From: Furcasterigmium furcatum
Lineage: Eukaryota > Ascomycota > Sordariomycetes > Glomerellales > Plectosphaerellaceae
Reading direction: 5' to 3'
Assembly: GCA_001599815.1 (NCBI GenBank)
Contig: BCIA01000001.1
Location: 4,964,934 to 5,028,933 of the forward strand
DNA: 64,000 nucleotides
Part shown: in pieces, positions 1-11,565 of the stretch
Layout: the number at the start of each line of letters is the position of its first letter
Position numbering within the stretch: the first letter of the stretch is position 1
Made by a program: the position numbers and the translations under genes
Notes under the pieces: generated by a model
Database searches by the model: none
What the model saw: only the letters and a program-made list of their open reading frames with translations
Told to the model about the DNA's origin: nothing

Positions 1-1
1 T

Positions 2-424
2 CTCTCCTCGGAGGAGGTAACAGACCTCTTCACCACTACACAGCTCGTCCAGCGGATGCTCGCGCAGCACTACTTCACCCAGGACAGCACGGGGTCAACC
101 CCCGCTCCGGAGGCAGGATCGTTCAACATTGCGCTTCAGGACGGGGCGCACGCCGGACAGACGGTGCCGCATGTCCACGTGCACATTCTGCCGCGAATCC
201 CGGGGGCGACGGAGAAGGACCCAGGCCCGACGGACGAGATTTACGAGCGGATGGCGTCGGAGGAGGGCAACGTAGGAGGGGCGCTCTGGGATGCGGCGAG
301 GCCGGAGGCGGGAGGAGCGTTTCCCAGGATTGAGGATGCGTCAAGAGAAGCGAGGAGTATGGAGGAGATGCAGGCCGAGGCGGAGGTGTTCAAGGGCTTG
401 TTGCAGGAGATGAGCAATGTTTGA
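2..424 (+). CDS. HIT-family Fhit/Hnt2-like diadenosine polyphosphate hydrolase (5' partial)
   Basis: C-terminal part of a histidine-triad hydrolase; the frame is open to the left edge of the window, so the N-terminus and perhaps upstream exons are missing. The visible part has the triad signature HVHVHILPR (His-x-His-x-His), the nucleotidyl-transfer centre, preceded by a segment typical of the Fhit branch (QDGAHAGQTVPHVHVH). That branch hydrolyses Ap3A/Ap4A-type dinucleotides to AMP plus NDP. The tail after the triad is acidic, as in fungal Hnt2/Aph1. The stop is TGA at 422-424. The Fhit rather than Hint assignment rests on the HVHVH-ILPR spacing and the long C-terminal tail. Family is secure; the gene name is left blank because the front half is not visible. 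Confidence 0.85.
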   Translation, partial: LSSEEVTDLFTTTQLVQRMLAQHYFTQDSTGSTPAPEAGSFNIALQDGAHAGQTVPHVHVHILPRIPGATEKDPGPTDEIYERMASEEGNVGGALWDAARPEAGGAFPRIEDASREARSMEEMQAEAEVFKGLLQEMSNV

Positions 425-860
425 GAGGGCATGACATGGTCGGAGAGGGGGTTAGAGGGCCATGACCTTGACTGAGTGTTGACTATCTAGATTGCACCCT
501 CTTAGTTGGCTATGGATATAAAAGAACCTGGGCAGACGCCTGCTACGAGGCTGTATACATACCTACTCACGTAGCCATGCCTTGACCTATCCTCATACAG
601 TGCGGAAGGCCGTGTGCGCTCGGCTTGTTGCACAGTATTAAATTATGGGTCCAGCACTTTAGAGTGAGTGGCTCGACGCGGTCATGCTCCTGCGTGTAAG
701 TCGCGTCGCGTCGCGGGACACCCAAAAGTACCACGACCCAGGCCACTCCTCTACCAAGCAACAGTCAACTCCACCGACAGCATCCAACACGGTGATTTCG
801 AGAGAGCGAGGCCCCGAGCCGGAATATCGCAGCCAGTCCACCAGAGGAACAGCAGGCACA
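425..860. other. Intergenic: 3' of the HIT gene, promoter/5'UTR of ctf18
   Basis: About 430 bases with no convincing gene. An ATG at 684 is in frame with ctf18, but the 59 codons it would add look like a leader (low complexity, a GTAAGT donor-like site at about 695), so I place this stretch in the 5'UTR. Confidence 0.5.
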
Positions 861-3850
861 ATGCTGGTCTCATCGCCTATTCAGTTCCCCGCGACTTCGT
901 CCCCGCCCGCCGCCAAACGATCGAGGCCAACCCAAGATGGACCCCGGCCCAAGCCAAAGACGAAGACCCGTGGCGGCTTCATGATGGATGACTCCTCAGA
1001 CGAAGACAACGACGACGAAGGGGCAGACCAGCAGCCGCCGCTGAAGAAACAGGCTACCGAATCATCTGCCATCTCACAGGCCGCTCAACTCCCGCCAACT
1101 TCGACCCTGGAGGAAATCGATTTTCAGCCGACACCAGCTCACTCACAGGCCCTATCCGAGCCCAATGCCGACAGTTTCCTTCCAAATCCCTCTCAGTTCT
1201 CGCTGCCAGGCCCCGACCCGCTCCCCTTTGCTACCTCCATCTTCAAGGCACGGCGATCATACACGATGCGGACCTGTGAAGGCAGGGCCTGCCCCGTCAA
1301 GGAACGCCAGAAGACAGCAAACGCTACATACGAGAGCATGGTCGCAGCAAGGACCAAGACAAAGGAGGGACGCGCGAAGCGTGGTTACTACGGAATCGAC
1401 ATCAACGAGCTCATGGACACTGCTTCTAAGGAGATCGCCGAATCCAAAATCTCCAGGTCGACCAGAGAACCCAGCGAGCCACTCCCCTCGGTGGAACATC
1501 CTTCTGCAACAAGCAAGAAACCGAAGAGGACGCTGCTATGGACGGAGAAGTACAGGGCACGAACGTTCATGGACCTCTGCGGCGACGATGCGACCAACCG
1601 CACGGTGCTCCGGTGGCTGAAGAAGTGGGATCCCATCGTCTTCCCGGGCGCGGCGAAGAAGACTCCTATCGTCCGCAAGTCACAGTACAAGAATCAGGCC
1701 GAGGAGGAGAAGCCGCATCGCAAGATTCTCATGCTGACCGGACCCCCTGGGCTCGGAAAGACAACCCTTGCACACATCTGCGCGAGGCAAGCCGGCTACG
1801 ACGTCATGGAGATCAACGCCAGTGACGAGCGGAGCAAAGATGTCGTGAAGAACCGCATTCGAACAAGTCTAGGTACCGAGAGCGTCAAGACGGTGGAAAA
1901 CAGGAAGTCTGTGGATGGCGAGCAACGGCAGAAGGTTGCCCGACCAGCTTGTGTTGTCGTCGACGAGGTTGACGGCGTGGTGAGCGGTTCTGGCGGATCC
2001 GGCGAGGGAGGTTTCGTCAAGGCCCTGATCGACCTGGTACTCCTGGACCAGAAGAACAGCTCCGGCGTCCAGCAAACCTACAGCCGCAAGAAGAAGAAGG
2101 GCGACGACTTTCGCCTCATGCGCCCTCTCATCCTCATCTGCAACGACGTATACCACCCCTCACTGAAGCCCCTGCGACAGTCAGGCCTGGCAGAAATCGT
2201 TCACGCCGGCAAACCAAGCATAGATTCTGTTGTCAATCGTCTCAAGACCGTATTCGACAAGGAAGGCGTCCCCTGCGACAAGGATGCTGCACGAAAAGTC
2301 TGCGAGGCAGCCTGGGGTATGGCCAGCAGTATCGATGCCAGGAAAGGCGCCCACAGCGGCGCTGAGGGCGACCTGCGTGGTGTCATGGTCGTTGGCGAAT
2401 GGGTCGCCGGACGCTTCCGTGCCATGTCCTCGGACAGTGATGCATGCCTGACACGACAATGGCTTGAGAAGCATGTCGTTCAGGACTTGGCTAACGGTGC
2501 TGGCGGTGCGCGAGGGGCCGGCCGAGGCAGCGCCAGGGATATCGTGACCCGTGTCTTCCAGGAAGGCGGCGGGTTCCCGAAGCAGGCCCTCGACACATCT
2601 CAGGCGACGAAGCACGCACATGAACTTCCCAAGGCTCAACTCGGCTTTTCCGAGTTCCACAAGAAGAATGCCATGGAGCGACTTCAGCAGATGATCATCA
2701 CCAGCGGCGAGATTGACCGGGTCGTCACGGATATCTTGCTCGAATATCCGAACCGCGAGTTCAACGACGACCTCTTCCTGACCAAGCCGAATCAGGCGTA
2801 TGAATGGGCGCACTTCCACGATGCATGCTCCTCCAGGCTGTTCTCCAGCCAAGAATGGGAGCTAGGCCCCTACGTTGGCCAGGCCGTTCTCGCATACCAC
2901 AGTCTCTTCGCATCACCAACACGATACATCGCCAGCATGGGCTTCGACAAGAAGTGGGGTGATGCGGAAGAAGAGTCGCCCATCCCATTTTCTGGTCCTC
3001 GGGCAGACTTTGAAGCATTCGAGGCCCATAAGCAAAACCGGGCAGTGCTGCAAGCGATCCAGGGACAGCTCAGCCCGACATTGATGCGGTCTTTCCGCAG
3101 CGCAGAGGACGTGGCCATGGAGTTTCTTCCGTACCTGGTACGCCTGCTATCCCCGGATGTCAAGCCAGTCGTCGTTGGCGGCAGCGCCGGGTTGCAGAGC
3201 ATCGCCAGCGTGCGGAAGGAGGGCGAAAAGGCCATGGTGCGAAGGGCGGCCGATGTCATGGCGGACGTCGGCATCTCACTCCAGAAGGGCAAGATTGAGA
3301 GCGAAGCACTCGCGAACAGGGGCCCCCAGTGGGTGTATCGCATGGAACCGTAAGTGACGTCCAAGCCTTGAACAGACCTTCTCGCAAAAGCTAATTCGGG
3401 CTCAGCGATATTGACGCCTTGTCCATCTTCGAAACCGCATCAAGTCTCATCGCCACCCAGGCGCCTACCCGCTTTGCCGTGCGGCAGGTCCTCGACCAGG
3501 AGCTGCAGGCAAGCATCCTCCGCAAGGAGAACGCCTCGCGCGCCGCGCGGCTGAAGGGCGGCGGCGGCGCGGTCATGCACGACGACAAGGAGAACGAGGC
3601 GGCGAAGCTCAGGGCCAGGGAGCTGTTGAAGGAGGCGCTGCTCAAGGAGGAAGTCAAGAAGGACTTCTTCGGGCGGGTGATCGTCAGCAAGCCCCTGCAG
3701 GAGCTGGACGCCAACAGCGGCGAGCCGAAGCGGCCGAAGGCCGGACAGGAGAAGCAGGAGGCACAGAGGGTATGGGTCACGTATCATGAAGGGTTGAATA
3801 ATGCTGTCCGGAAGCCGATCTCTCTGGCGGAACTCATGAGAGGTTTGTAG
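861..3850 (+). CDS. ctf18: Chromosome transmission fidelity protein 18 (alternative clamp loader large subunit)
   Basis: Large subunit of the Ctf18-RFC complex, which loads PCNA and supports sister-chromatid cohesion and the replication checkpoint in the nucleus. Two exons, 861-3349 and 3406-3850; the 56 nt intron starts GTAAGT and ends CTCAG. The spliced protein is about 977 residues. It has an acidic, disordered N-terminal third, then an AAA+ module: Walker A GPPGLGKTT near residue 294, an INASDERS box after it, and Walker B VVVDEVDG near residue 365. The C-terminal exon is charged (KEEVKKDFFGRVI), as in Ctf18 tails that bind Ctf8/Dcc1. I chose ATG 861 (cacaATG, sequence starting MLVSSPIQFP); an in-frame ATG at 684 is the alternative. 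It converges with the ferrochelatase gene, with 196 bp between the stops. Confidence 0.9.
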
Positions 3851-4046
3851 GGGTTTGTTTTGCATAGCGGTCAGGCGTACACATCAGATCAATGTCAAGT
3901 ACGCTGGAACAGATTCTCGCCCTTGGTGCAACTTGCGAGGATTCGATAGCTCGACCATGCTCTATTGGACCCTTATAGGTCCGGTGCTTTTTGCCCTCCT
4001 GTGTTATTCTAATAATACATGCCATACACGCCCCGGGGCGATGCCG

Positions 4047-5381
<1,335 letters not shown>

Positions 5382-5894
5382 TGTAGCTCAATTACAGCAG
5401 ATAATGAAGTCAAAAGCACAGAAAGAATAACAGAAAGATTGGAAAACGTGAGTCGAGATCGGGTATGTCCTCGACGCGCCCCTAAGAATCGATGCTGGCT
5501 GTCCTGACGATGGTGACTGGCACTCGGAGCTTCGGCGATCGTTGTGCCTATGACGAAGCGGAAGCAAGCATCTGTCAAGGAGCTCACTTGCGTCGTTAGG
5601 CGGGTACAACGTTACAGTCGCGTTTCAACCCACGGCAGGTCGTACCGCGGTATGCCCAAAGTTTGGGCCAATCACCACGAACGTAATCCAGAATATAAGT
5701 CACGTGCTCTCGTGTTCAGCTTCTGGATCCAGCGCGCTGAGACCAGCTCTCGGCGCGTCTGCCTGGACTTGTTGAACCATCAGAGGATTCCTTATATTGC
5801 GCCCCTCCTTCTGTCAAGCAGCCCGGCGAAGGCTTGGATCCTCACAACAACACAATCCACCCAATTGATCATTTTCGGATCGGAATCACTCACC
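5382..5894. promoter_or_regulatory. Shared divergent promoter of hem15 and ku70
   Basis: 513 bases between two divergent start codons. No long conserved ORF is visible. The leader just before the ku70 ATG is CA-rich (CACAACAACACAATCCACCC), typical of fungal 5'UTRs. I could not identify a TATA box. Confidence 0.45.
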
Positions 5895-7881
5895 ATGGCC
5901 GACAAGGAACCCTGGAAGAGGGAGGAAGATGACGAAGAGGAGGAAGTTGATGAGGCCGTTAGTACTTTGACCCCGGGTGACTCTCATCACTGACCATCAA
6001 CAGGACTACAAAGCGCAGAAGGATGCCGTTCTTCTTGCGATTGAGGTGAGCGACTCCATGTTGGAGCCGCCGCCGGCCTCCGACTCCAAGAAGGCCGAGA
6101 AGGATACCGCTCTCCAGGCCGCGCTCAAGTGCGCCTACCAGCTGATGGAGCAGCGCATCATTTCTCATCCCAAGGACATGATGGGGATCCTTCTCTTTGG
6201 CACCGAGAAGTCCAAGTTTCACGAGGAAGGTGTCCGCACCGGCCTGGGCTACCCTCATTGCTATCTCTTCACTGACCTCGATGTCCCCGCTGCCGACGAC
6301 GTCAAAGCTCTGAAGAGCCTCGTGGAAGAAGGCGACGACGAGGAGGAAGTTCTGAAGCCATCCGAAGAGAGGGTCCAGATGTCCAACGTGTTCTTCTGTG
6401 CGAATCAAGTATTCACGACCAAGGCCGCCAACTTCGGCAGCCGTCGACTTTTCATCATTACCGACAACGACGACCCTCACCCAGCGGACAAGGCTGCCAA
6501 GTCTGCCGCTGCTGTGCGCGCAAAGGACCTGTACGACCTGGGCGTGTCCATCGAGCTGTTCCCCATCACCCGCGGGGAAGACACCTTTGATCTCTCCAAC
6601 TTCTATGACGATATAATTTATCGTGATACTGCTGGCGAGGCAAATCACAAGGAGGTCCGCAGCTCCAAGTCAGGAGGTGGCTTAAGCCTTCTTAGCTCCC
6701 TGGTCACCAACATCAACTCCAGGCAGACGCCAAAGAGGGCCCTCTTCTCCAATGTGCCGATGGAAATCGCCCCTGGTTTGAGAATCTCAGTCAAAGGCTA
6801 CAACATCATTCACCGACAGACGCCGGCCAGAACTTGCTACGTCTGGCTCGAGGGAGATAAACCCCAAATGGCGACGAGCGAAACGATGAGACTATCTGAT
6901 GATAGCGCCAGGCCAGTCGAGAAGGGCGAGACGAAGAAGGCGTACAAATTTGGTGGCGAGTATGTCTACTTCTCGCCCGAGGAGCAAAAGGTCGTCAAGG
7001 ATTTCGGCACTCCCATCATTCGGATTATTGGCTTCAAGCCCCGGAAATCAGTCCCGTTCTGGTCGAGTGTCAAGAAGTCAACATTCATCTTCCCGAGCGA
7101 GGAGGATTACGTTGGGTCGACTCGAGTCTTCACTGCTCTCTGGCAGAAACTCATCGACTCGAAGAAGGTTGGCATTGCGTGGTGTATGACCCGCGCAAAC
7201 ATGAACCCGGTTCTGGTCGCCATCATTCCTTCCAAGGAGAGCTCCGAGGAGGAAAACGGCACGCCATATCTGCCTGCCGGCCTCTGGCTGTACCCCCTGC
7301 CTTTTGCCGACGACCTTCGCGAGGGTCCTGCCACAGACGGATCAGCGCCGGTGCGCGCATCAAATGACCTGGTCGATCAAATGCGCGTAATCATTCAGCA
7401 ACTTCAGCTGCCCAAGGCCATGTACAACCCGACACGCTACCCCAACCCGGCGCTGCAGTGGCACTACAAGATCTTGCAGGCATTGGCCTTGGAGGAGGAG
7501 GTGCCAGAGGAGCCCAAAGATGTAACCAAGCCCAACTACAAAGCTATCAACAAGCGCGCCGGCGGCTACCTGCAGGACTGGGAAGCCATGCTCAAGGAGG
7601 AAGCCACGGCCGCAGTGTCGACGAAGAAGACGAAAAGAGAGGCTGAGGACGATGCAGAGGATGTCAAGCCCGCGAAGAAGAGCAGGACTGCGGCCGCCTC
7701 GAAGCCCTCAGGCCCCGGACAAACCAACGCGCAGCTGAAGGCGGCCGCCGACAATGGCGAGTTGAAGAAGATGCTCGTTGCGGATCTGAAGGACCTGTTG
7801 TCGCAGAGGGGCCAGAGCACCACAGGGAAAAAGGCAGACCTTGTCGAGAGACTGGAGGAGTGGCTTGATACGAATGCTTAG
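5895..7881 (+). CDS. ku70: ATP-dependent DNA helicase II subunit 1 / Ku70
   Basis: Ku70 half of the Ku heterodimer, which binds DNA double-strand ends and starts non-homologous end joining; also acts at telomeres. Exon 1 (5895-5957) codes an acidic start ([21 protein letters not shown]). After a 46 nt intron (GTTAGT...AACAG) exon 2 (6004-7881) opens with [19 protein letters not shown], the Ku von Willebrand A fold. Next come the Ku beta-barrel bridge (about residues 240-450, with [13 protein letters not shown] and [19 protein letters not shown]) and the Ku C-terminal arm. A basic linker ([17 protein letters not shown]) leads to a SAP DNA-binding domain at the extreme C-terminus ([20 protein letters not shown]). 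Length is about 646 residues, normal for filamentous fungi (mus-51/ku70). All domains look intact. Confidence 0.96.
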
Positions 7882-8272
7882 GCGCATCTCGTGAGGAGGC
7901 TGGCGGACCTGGAGATGCCATGTCCGGCCAGATGTTGTATGATCAGAAACACGGAGCATGGAGTTGTGGCGTGAAGTCAAAGATTGTCTTGTTGGTCTCT
8001 GCCGATGTTGCCCTAAATAGGTAGTTCTTGATCAACTATTCGGTGGGTGTGTCGTCCTGTCCGGATCGACCCCTGAGTCCATGTATATACCGGGGCCTTG
8101 CCTCCCAACCGCGATTGATGCACTACTATGCATTTCTGGCCCGAGTGTCATGCAACAAAAAGGGCTTGAAGGCAGGCTCATGTGGCGAGCTCCACGGGCG
8201 GTCACTTCTGGTCACCAACGCGCAACTTCAGTTGTTAATCGTCAACCCAATGAAACAAGCAGCAAGGCAAAC
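7882..8272. other. Intergenic between ku70 and the radical-SAM gene
   Basis: 391 bases. In-frame codons continue upstream of the chosen radical-SAM ATG (back to 8081), but they show no conserved motif and I treat them as leader. Nothing else seen. Confidence 0.4.
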
Positions 8273-9610
8273 ATGAATGCTCTTCAGAGATGTGCCAGAA
8301 GGTCCCTCTTACCAGCGAAGGGCATCTCCCTGCCTCCTCGTAAATACCTTCATCTAGCGCCGCCGTTTCTTCTCGATGATTATACGCCTCGATACCTGAC
8401 CATATCATCTGTCGACGCCGCCATGAAGAGATCTCGCGCGTACGCTCATTTGCGGAAGTGCAATCTGTGCCCGAGACTCTGTGGAGTCAATCGCTACGAG
8501 ACAACAGGGCTCTGCTTGATAGGAGAAAAGGCCAAGGTCAATGTTATCGCGCCACACTTCGGTGAGGGTCTGGATTCCCCTTTCACCCCGGATCGAACGG
8601 AGGCCGAGAGGCACTGACCACCCCCCAGAACCATGTGTCCAGGGCCATAATGGAAGTGGCGCTGTCTTTTTCTCGGGATGTAACCTTCGCTGCGTGTTCT
8701 GCCAGAACCATGACATAGCCCACCAGCGCAATGGCCAAGATCTGACGCCCGAGGAGCTTGGGGACTGGTATATCAAGCTGCAGGACGTCGGAGGCGTGCA
8801 CAATATCAATCTTATCACACCGGAGCACGTTGTTCCTCAGGTGGCATTGAGTATCCTCCATGCCAGGGAGCTGGGCCTCCGGGTACCCATCATCTACAAT
8901 ACGTCGAGCTTCGACTCGCTCGAGTCCCTGCAGCTGTTGGACGGCCTGGTCGACATCTACCTGCCTGACTTCAAGGTGTGGGAGTCGAGCACTTCCAAGC
9001 GCCTCCTCAAAGCAGACGACTATGCCGCCACTGCAAGGGAGAGCATCAAGGCAATGCATTCCCAGGGTACGTTATCCCGGGGTTCATTTTCCCCTATTCT
9101 GGCTGTTTCTGGAGTCCTGCGACATGTCTCTGCTCCTCAGACACGCTCCTCACACTTCCAAAAAAGGCATTTACTGACTCCGCGGGGGCGTAGTGGGGGA
9201 CCTGTGTTTTACGGGCGATGGCCTTGCCAGAAAGGGCGTCTTGGTACGCCAGTACGTTATCAAGCAACTCCTAATACGTCCACAAAGGGCAGTTGCTAAC
9301 TCCGCGGGTTGATAGCCTGGTTATGCCGGGAAAAGAGGACGAGGCCGAGAAGATAATGCAGTTTCTCGCGGAGGAAGTATCCAAGGATTGCTTCGTCAAC
9401 ATCATGGAGCAATATCGACCAAGCGCCCACGTCGGCAAGTCCAGAGCGCGTGGGCGGACCGATCCAGATAAAACATCTAAAGAAGTACGCTACAGCGAGA
9501 TCAATCGGGCAGTATCGAACGAAGAGGTATCGTCCGTCCGTGCTGCGGCTGAGAAGGCTGGGTTATGGCGGTTCTGCGATCCTCCCCGGCACGACGGATT
9601 CAATATCTGA
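8273..9610 (+). CDS. PflX-like radical-SAM protein (glycyl-radical activase-related)
   Basis: Four exons: 8273-8561, 8629-9066, 9194-9251, 9316-9610; about 359 residues. After a basic, Arg-rich N-terminus that could be a mitochondrial presequence comes a first cysteine set, CNLCPRLCGVNRYETTGLC. Then the radical-SAM [4Fe-4S] motif CNLRCVFC (C-x3-C-x2-C) in a segment starting GSGAVFFSGC. Later blocks (GVHNINLITPEHV, VPIIYNTSSFDS, VDIYLPDFKVW, the C-terminal VNIMEQYRP) match the bacterial PflX/COG1313 branch. That branch resembles pyruvate-formate-lyase activases, but the substrate is unknown; no glycyl-radical enzyme is visible nearby. Introns 2 and 3 are copies of a repeated intron family (separate entries) and leave exon 3 only 58 nt long. 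The splice phases restore one continuous frame. Family confident; function unknown. Confidence 0.85.
9067..9193 (+). repeat. Introner-like element copy A (intron 2 of the radical-SAM gene)
   Basis: A 127 nt intron with donor GTACGTTATCC, branch site TTTACTGACTCC and 3' end GCGGGGGCGTAG. It shares ordered blocks with the 15294-15432 intron of an unrelated gene: GTACGTTATCC; CTGGCTGTTTCTGGAGT; GACATGTCTCTGCTCC; AGACAC; ACACTTCCA; ACTGACTCCGCGGG. Ordinary fungal introns share only splice and branch signals, so this points to copying of a whole intron. Confidence 0.8.
9252..9315 (+). repeat. Introner-like element copy B, short form (intron 3 of the radical-SAM gene)
   Basis: A 64 nt intron with the same ends as copies A and C (GTACGTTATC at the donor; GCTAACTCCGCGGGTTGATAG at the acceptor) but lacking the middle blocks. 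Its arms are complementary: AGCAACT (9263-9269) with AGTTGCT (9291-9297), and TATCA (9258-9262) with TGATA (9310-9314). It reads as an internally deleted, hairpin-forming member. Confidence 0.7.
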
Positions 9611-10197
9611 GCGGGCAGCGCACCACCGGCTTCCCCCCTTGCATCTGGGTTGCTTCTCGACACCATCCCAAAGGGTGTCTCAATCCAGCTGGTTGGAGCA
9701 TAAACGCGAGCAGGCTGTGAGCCCGCAGGTCCGGCGTGATCTAGACGCCCGAACAACAAAGACAACCCCGGTTCGGGTTACACGACTCGGCCCAGAGCCA
9801 GCCAAAGAGTTCAAAGCNCCCCCGCCCCAACCACCTCCCCGGCCTATTCAACCCCTGCTTTCTAGTATTGTTTCCTCCTGACCTTGCCTGCCCGGATGGT
9901 CTGGCTTCCCGTGGTAAGTTTGCTTTGACCGACTCGCCGCTCTTGTTGGACAGCCTTTGGGCGGCGTGCTCTGTCCAAGGCCTCTGTCCCGAATGGACTC
10001 GAGTTCTGGGCTTTGTCGGCTGGGCTCGGGACAAAGCTGTGCCGGCGATTGATTCGAGCGTCTCCGCTCTCGGTGGCCATTGAATGAGCCCTGTGAACAG
10101 CGAGTCCCGGATCCCGGTGCCTTATAAGCTGGTCTGGTGTTGATCACACCATCGAACGGAGACCTGGATCATTCGTACTTCAATCTATGGGCACCTC
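9611..10197. promoter_or_regulatory. Intergenic and promoter of the 10.2 kb hypothetical gene
   Basis: No supported gene. One ambiguous base (N) lies at 9818. A TATA-like TATAAG at about 10123 sits some 75 bp before the ATG at 10198. An out-of-frame ATG at 10188 overlaps the start and could act as a short upstream ORF. Confidence 0.4.
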
Positions 10198-11364
10198 ATG
10201 GGTTCACACCATCAACACGAATCTCCTCAGGATGAGGCTGCCCCTGCCCAACATGCGGTGCCGGCCAGCATAGAGGCTAGACAGGTGTTGCCCCCGAATG
10301 TGTCGTCCAAGTCACCTCGAACGCCGGTTGACGAATTCGGCAATGGGGGAGTCTCTTCGCCCTCAACACCCACAAAGTCAAAGCCGAAGGCATCATCGGG
10401 GCAAAAGGGGCCAGTTCCGGGAAAGCAGAAAATCCGCATCGACACGAAGAGCCCCCATCCACAGCCGGTCTACGACGGGAACCGACAATCCACAGCCCAG
10501 CTACGAGAAGAGCAGGCCTATCTCGTGGCAACCCTGCCTGGCCAGAACCAGCGAGCGGGGGGATACATGAACCTGCTGTCCGAGCTCCAGGAACAGCTCC
10601 GGGCAGGGGAAGTGCCCTCCAACCAGCGCCGCAAGGCCAAGAAGAAGATCAGCATGACCAGGAAGAGGATTGCCGACGCCTCTGAGCAGCAGAGGGTCAT
10701 CCTCGGCAGGTTGGGCGAGATATTCGTCGAGCTGCAGAACAGGGAGCGGTGGGCACAGCTCGTGGGCGGACCGATGAGTGCTGCCACGGACTGGTTCTAC
10801 ATGGACTCGCCCATGACGCCGTGGGCAGGGACTATTTCCACCCCGAGCGACATGACGCCCATGATGTCGCCGCCGCCGTTGGATGCAACGTCCCCAGAGT
10901 TCATTCCAATGGGGTACTTTGGGTTTCCGCCTGTCGGAGTGTATCATCAGATGTACTCCCAGGACTGGGGCATACAGCCTGGCGGGATGGAGCAGCATCC
11001 TTCTTCAGGGGCCAACACGAGCTCTTCCGTGACAGAGCCCTGGGGAGACGAGGACACCATGATCAGCCAACTATCCAAGTCAGACTTTGACGGCCTTGAT
11101 CCGTCGACGAGGATCGATTCCCGGGACGACGTGGACACGCTCGAGGAGGATATGCCCTGCAGCCCTTACGGTTCGAGGCGCATGAGCGTGCCGTGTATGA
11201 AGAGCGAATGGCCCGAGAACCGTGGCCAGGAGGAGGATGACAAGAATGGCATCACTGACAAAACGAGCACACATGGTTGGGACGATCTGGATGACGATGC
11301 ATGCGACGCAGAAGACGTGGGAATCATTCTGGACAACCGCGTTCGGGAGTCTGTTGCATTGTAA
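10198..11364 (+). CDS. Hypothetical protein with basic coiled-coil centre and acidic tail
   Basis: Single-exon ORF of 388 residues that I do not recognise. Residues 1-95 are Pro/Ser/Gln-rich and look disordered. From about 96 to 185 there is a helical, heptad-like stretch with a strongly basic core (NQRRKAKKKISMTRKRIADA), flanked by LLSELQEQLRAGEVP and QRVILGRLGEIFVELQNRER. The middle is Pro/Met/Tyr-rich (MTPMMSPPPLDATSPEFIP). The last 110 residues are acidic (EEDDKNGITDK, DDLDDDACDAEDVG). The basic-plus-helix order recalls a regulator, but it lacks the N-x7-R spacing of a bZIP, so I do not call one. Codon use and the absence of stops support a real gene; it may be restricted to fungi. Confidence 0.65.
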   Translation: MGSHHQHESPQDEAAPAQHAVPASIEARQVLPPNVSSKSPRTPVDEFGNGGVSSPSTPTKSKPKASSGQKGPVPGKQKIRIDTKSPHPQPVYDGNRQSTAQLREEQAYLVATLPGQNQRAGGYMNLLSELQEQLRAGEVPSNQRRKAKKKISMTRKRIADASEQQRVILGRLGEIFVELQNRERWAQLVGGPMSAATDWFYMDSPMTPWAGTISTPSDMTPMMSPPPLDATSPEFIPMGYFGFPPVGVYHQMYSQDWGIQPGGMEQHPSSGANTSSSVTEPWGDEDTMISQLSKSDFDGLDPSTRIDSRDDVDTLEEDMPCSPYGSRRMSVPCMKSEWPENRGQEEDDKNGITDKTSTHGWDDLDDDACDAEDVGIILDNRVRESVAL

Positions 11365-11565
11365 GGCGCAAATGTTTGCCGTTGTATCATAACCCCAGGC
11401 ATGGCTTGCATCAGCTCGCAATGGCTGTATATCATTAACAATTATATCATGTCTCTCGTCCGAGGACCCGCCCGCTGGAATCTTTCATGTCATATGGTTT
11501 GTATGCCTTTCGTGAAATTGCAATTCTGTGCTGGTAGGACTGGGCCGCGGGAATTCCCGGGCTGC

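Noticed and set aside
684..860. Extension of Ctf18 to the ATG at 684
   Set aside because: In frame, but the added 59 residues look like leader sequence; ATG 861 starts at the usual SSPIQFP-type N-terminus. Kept as an alternative.
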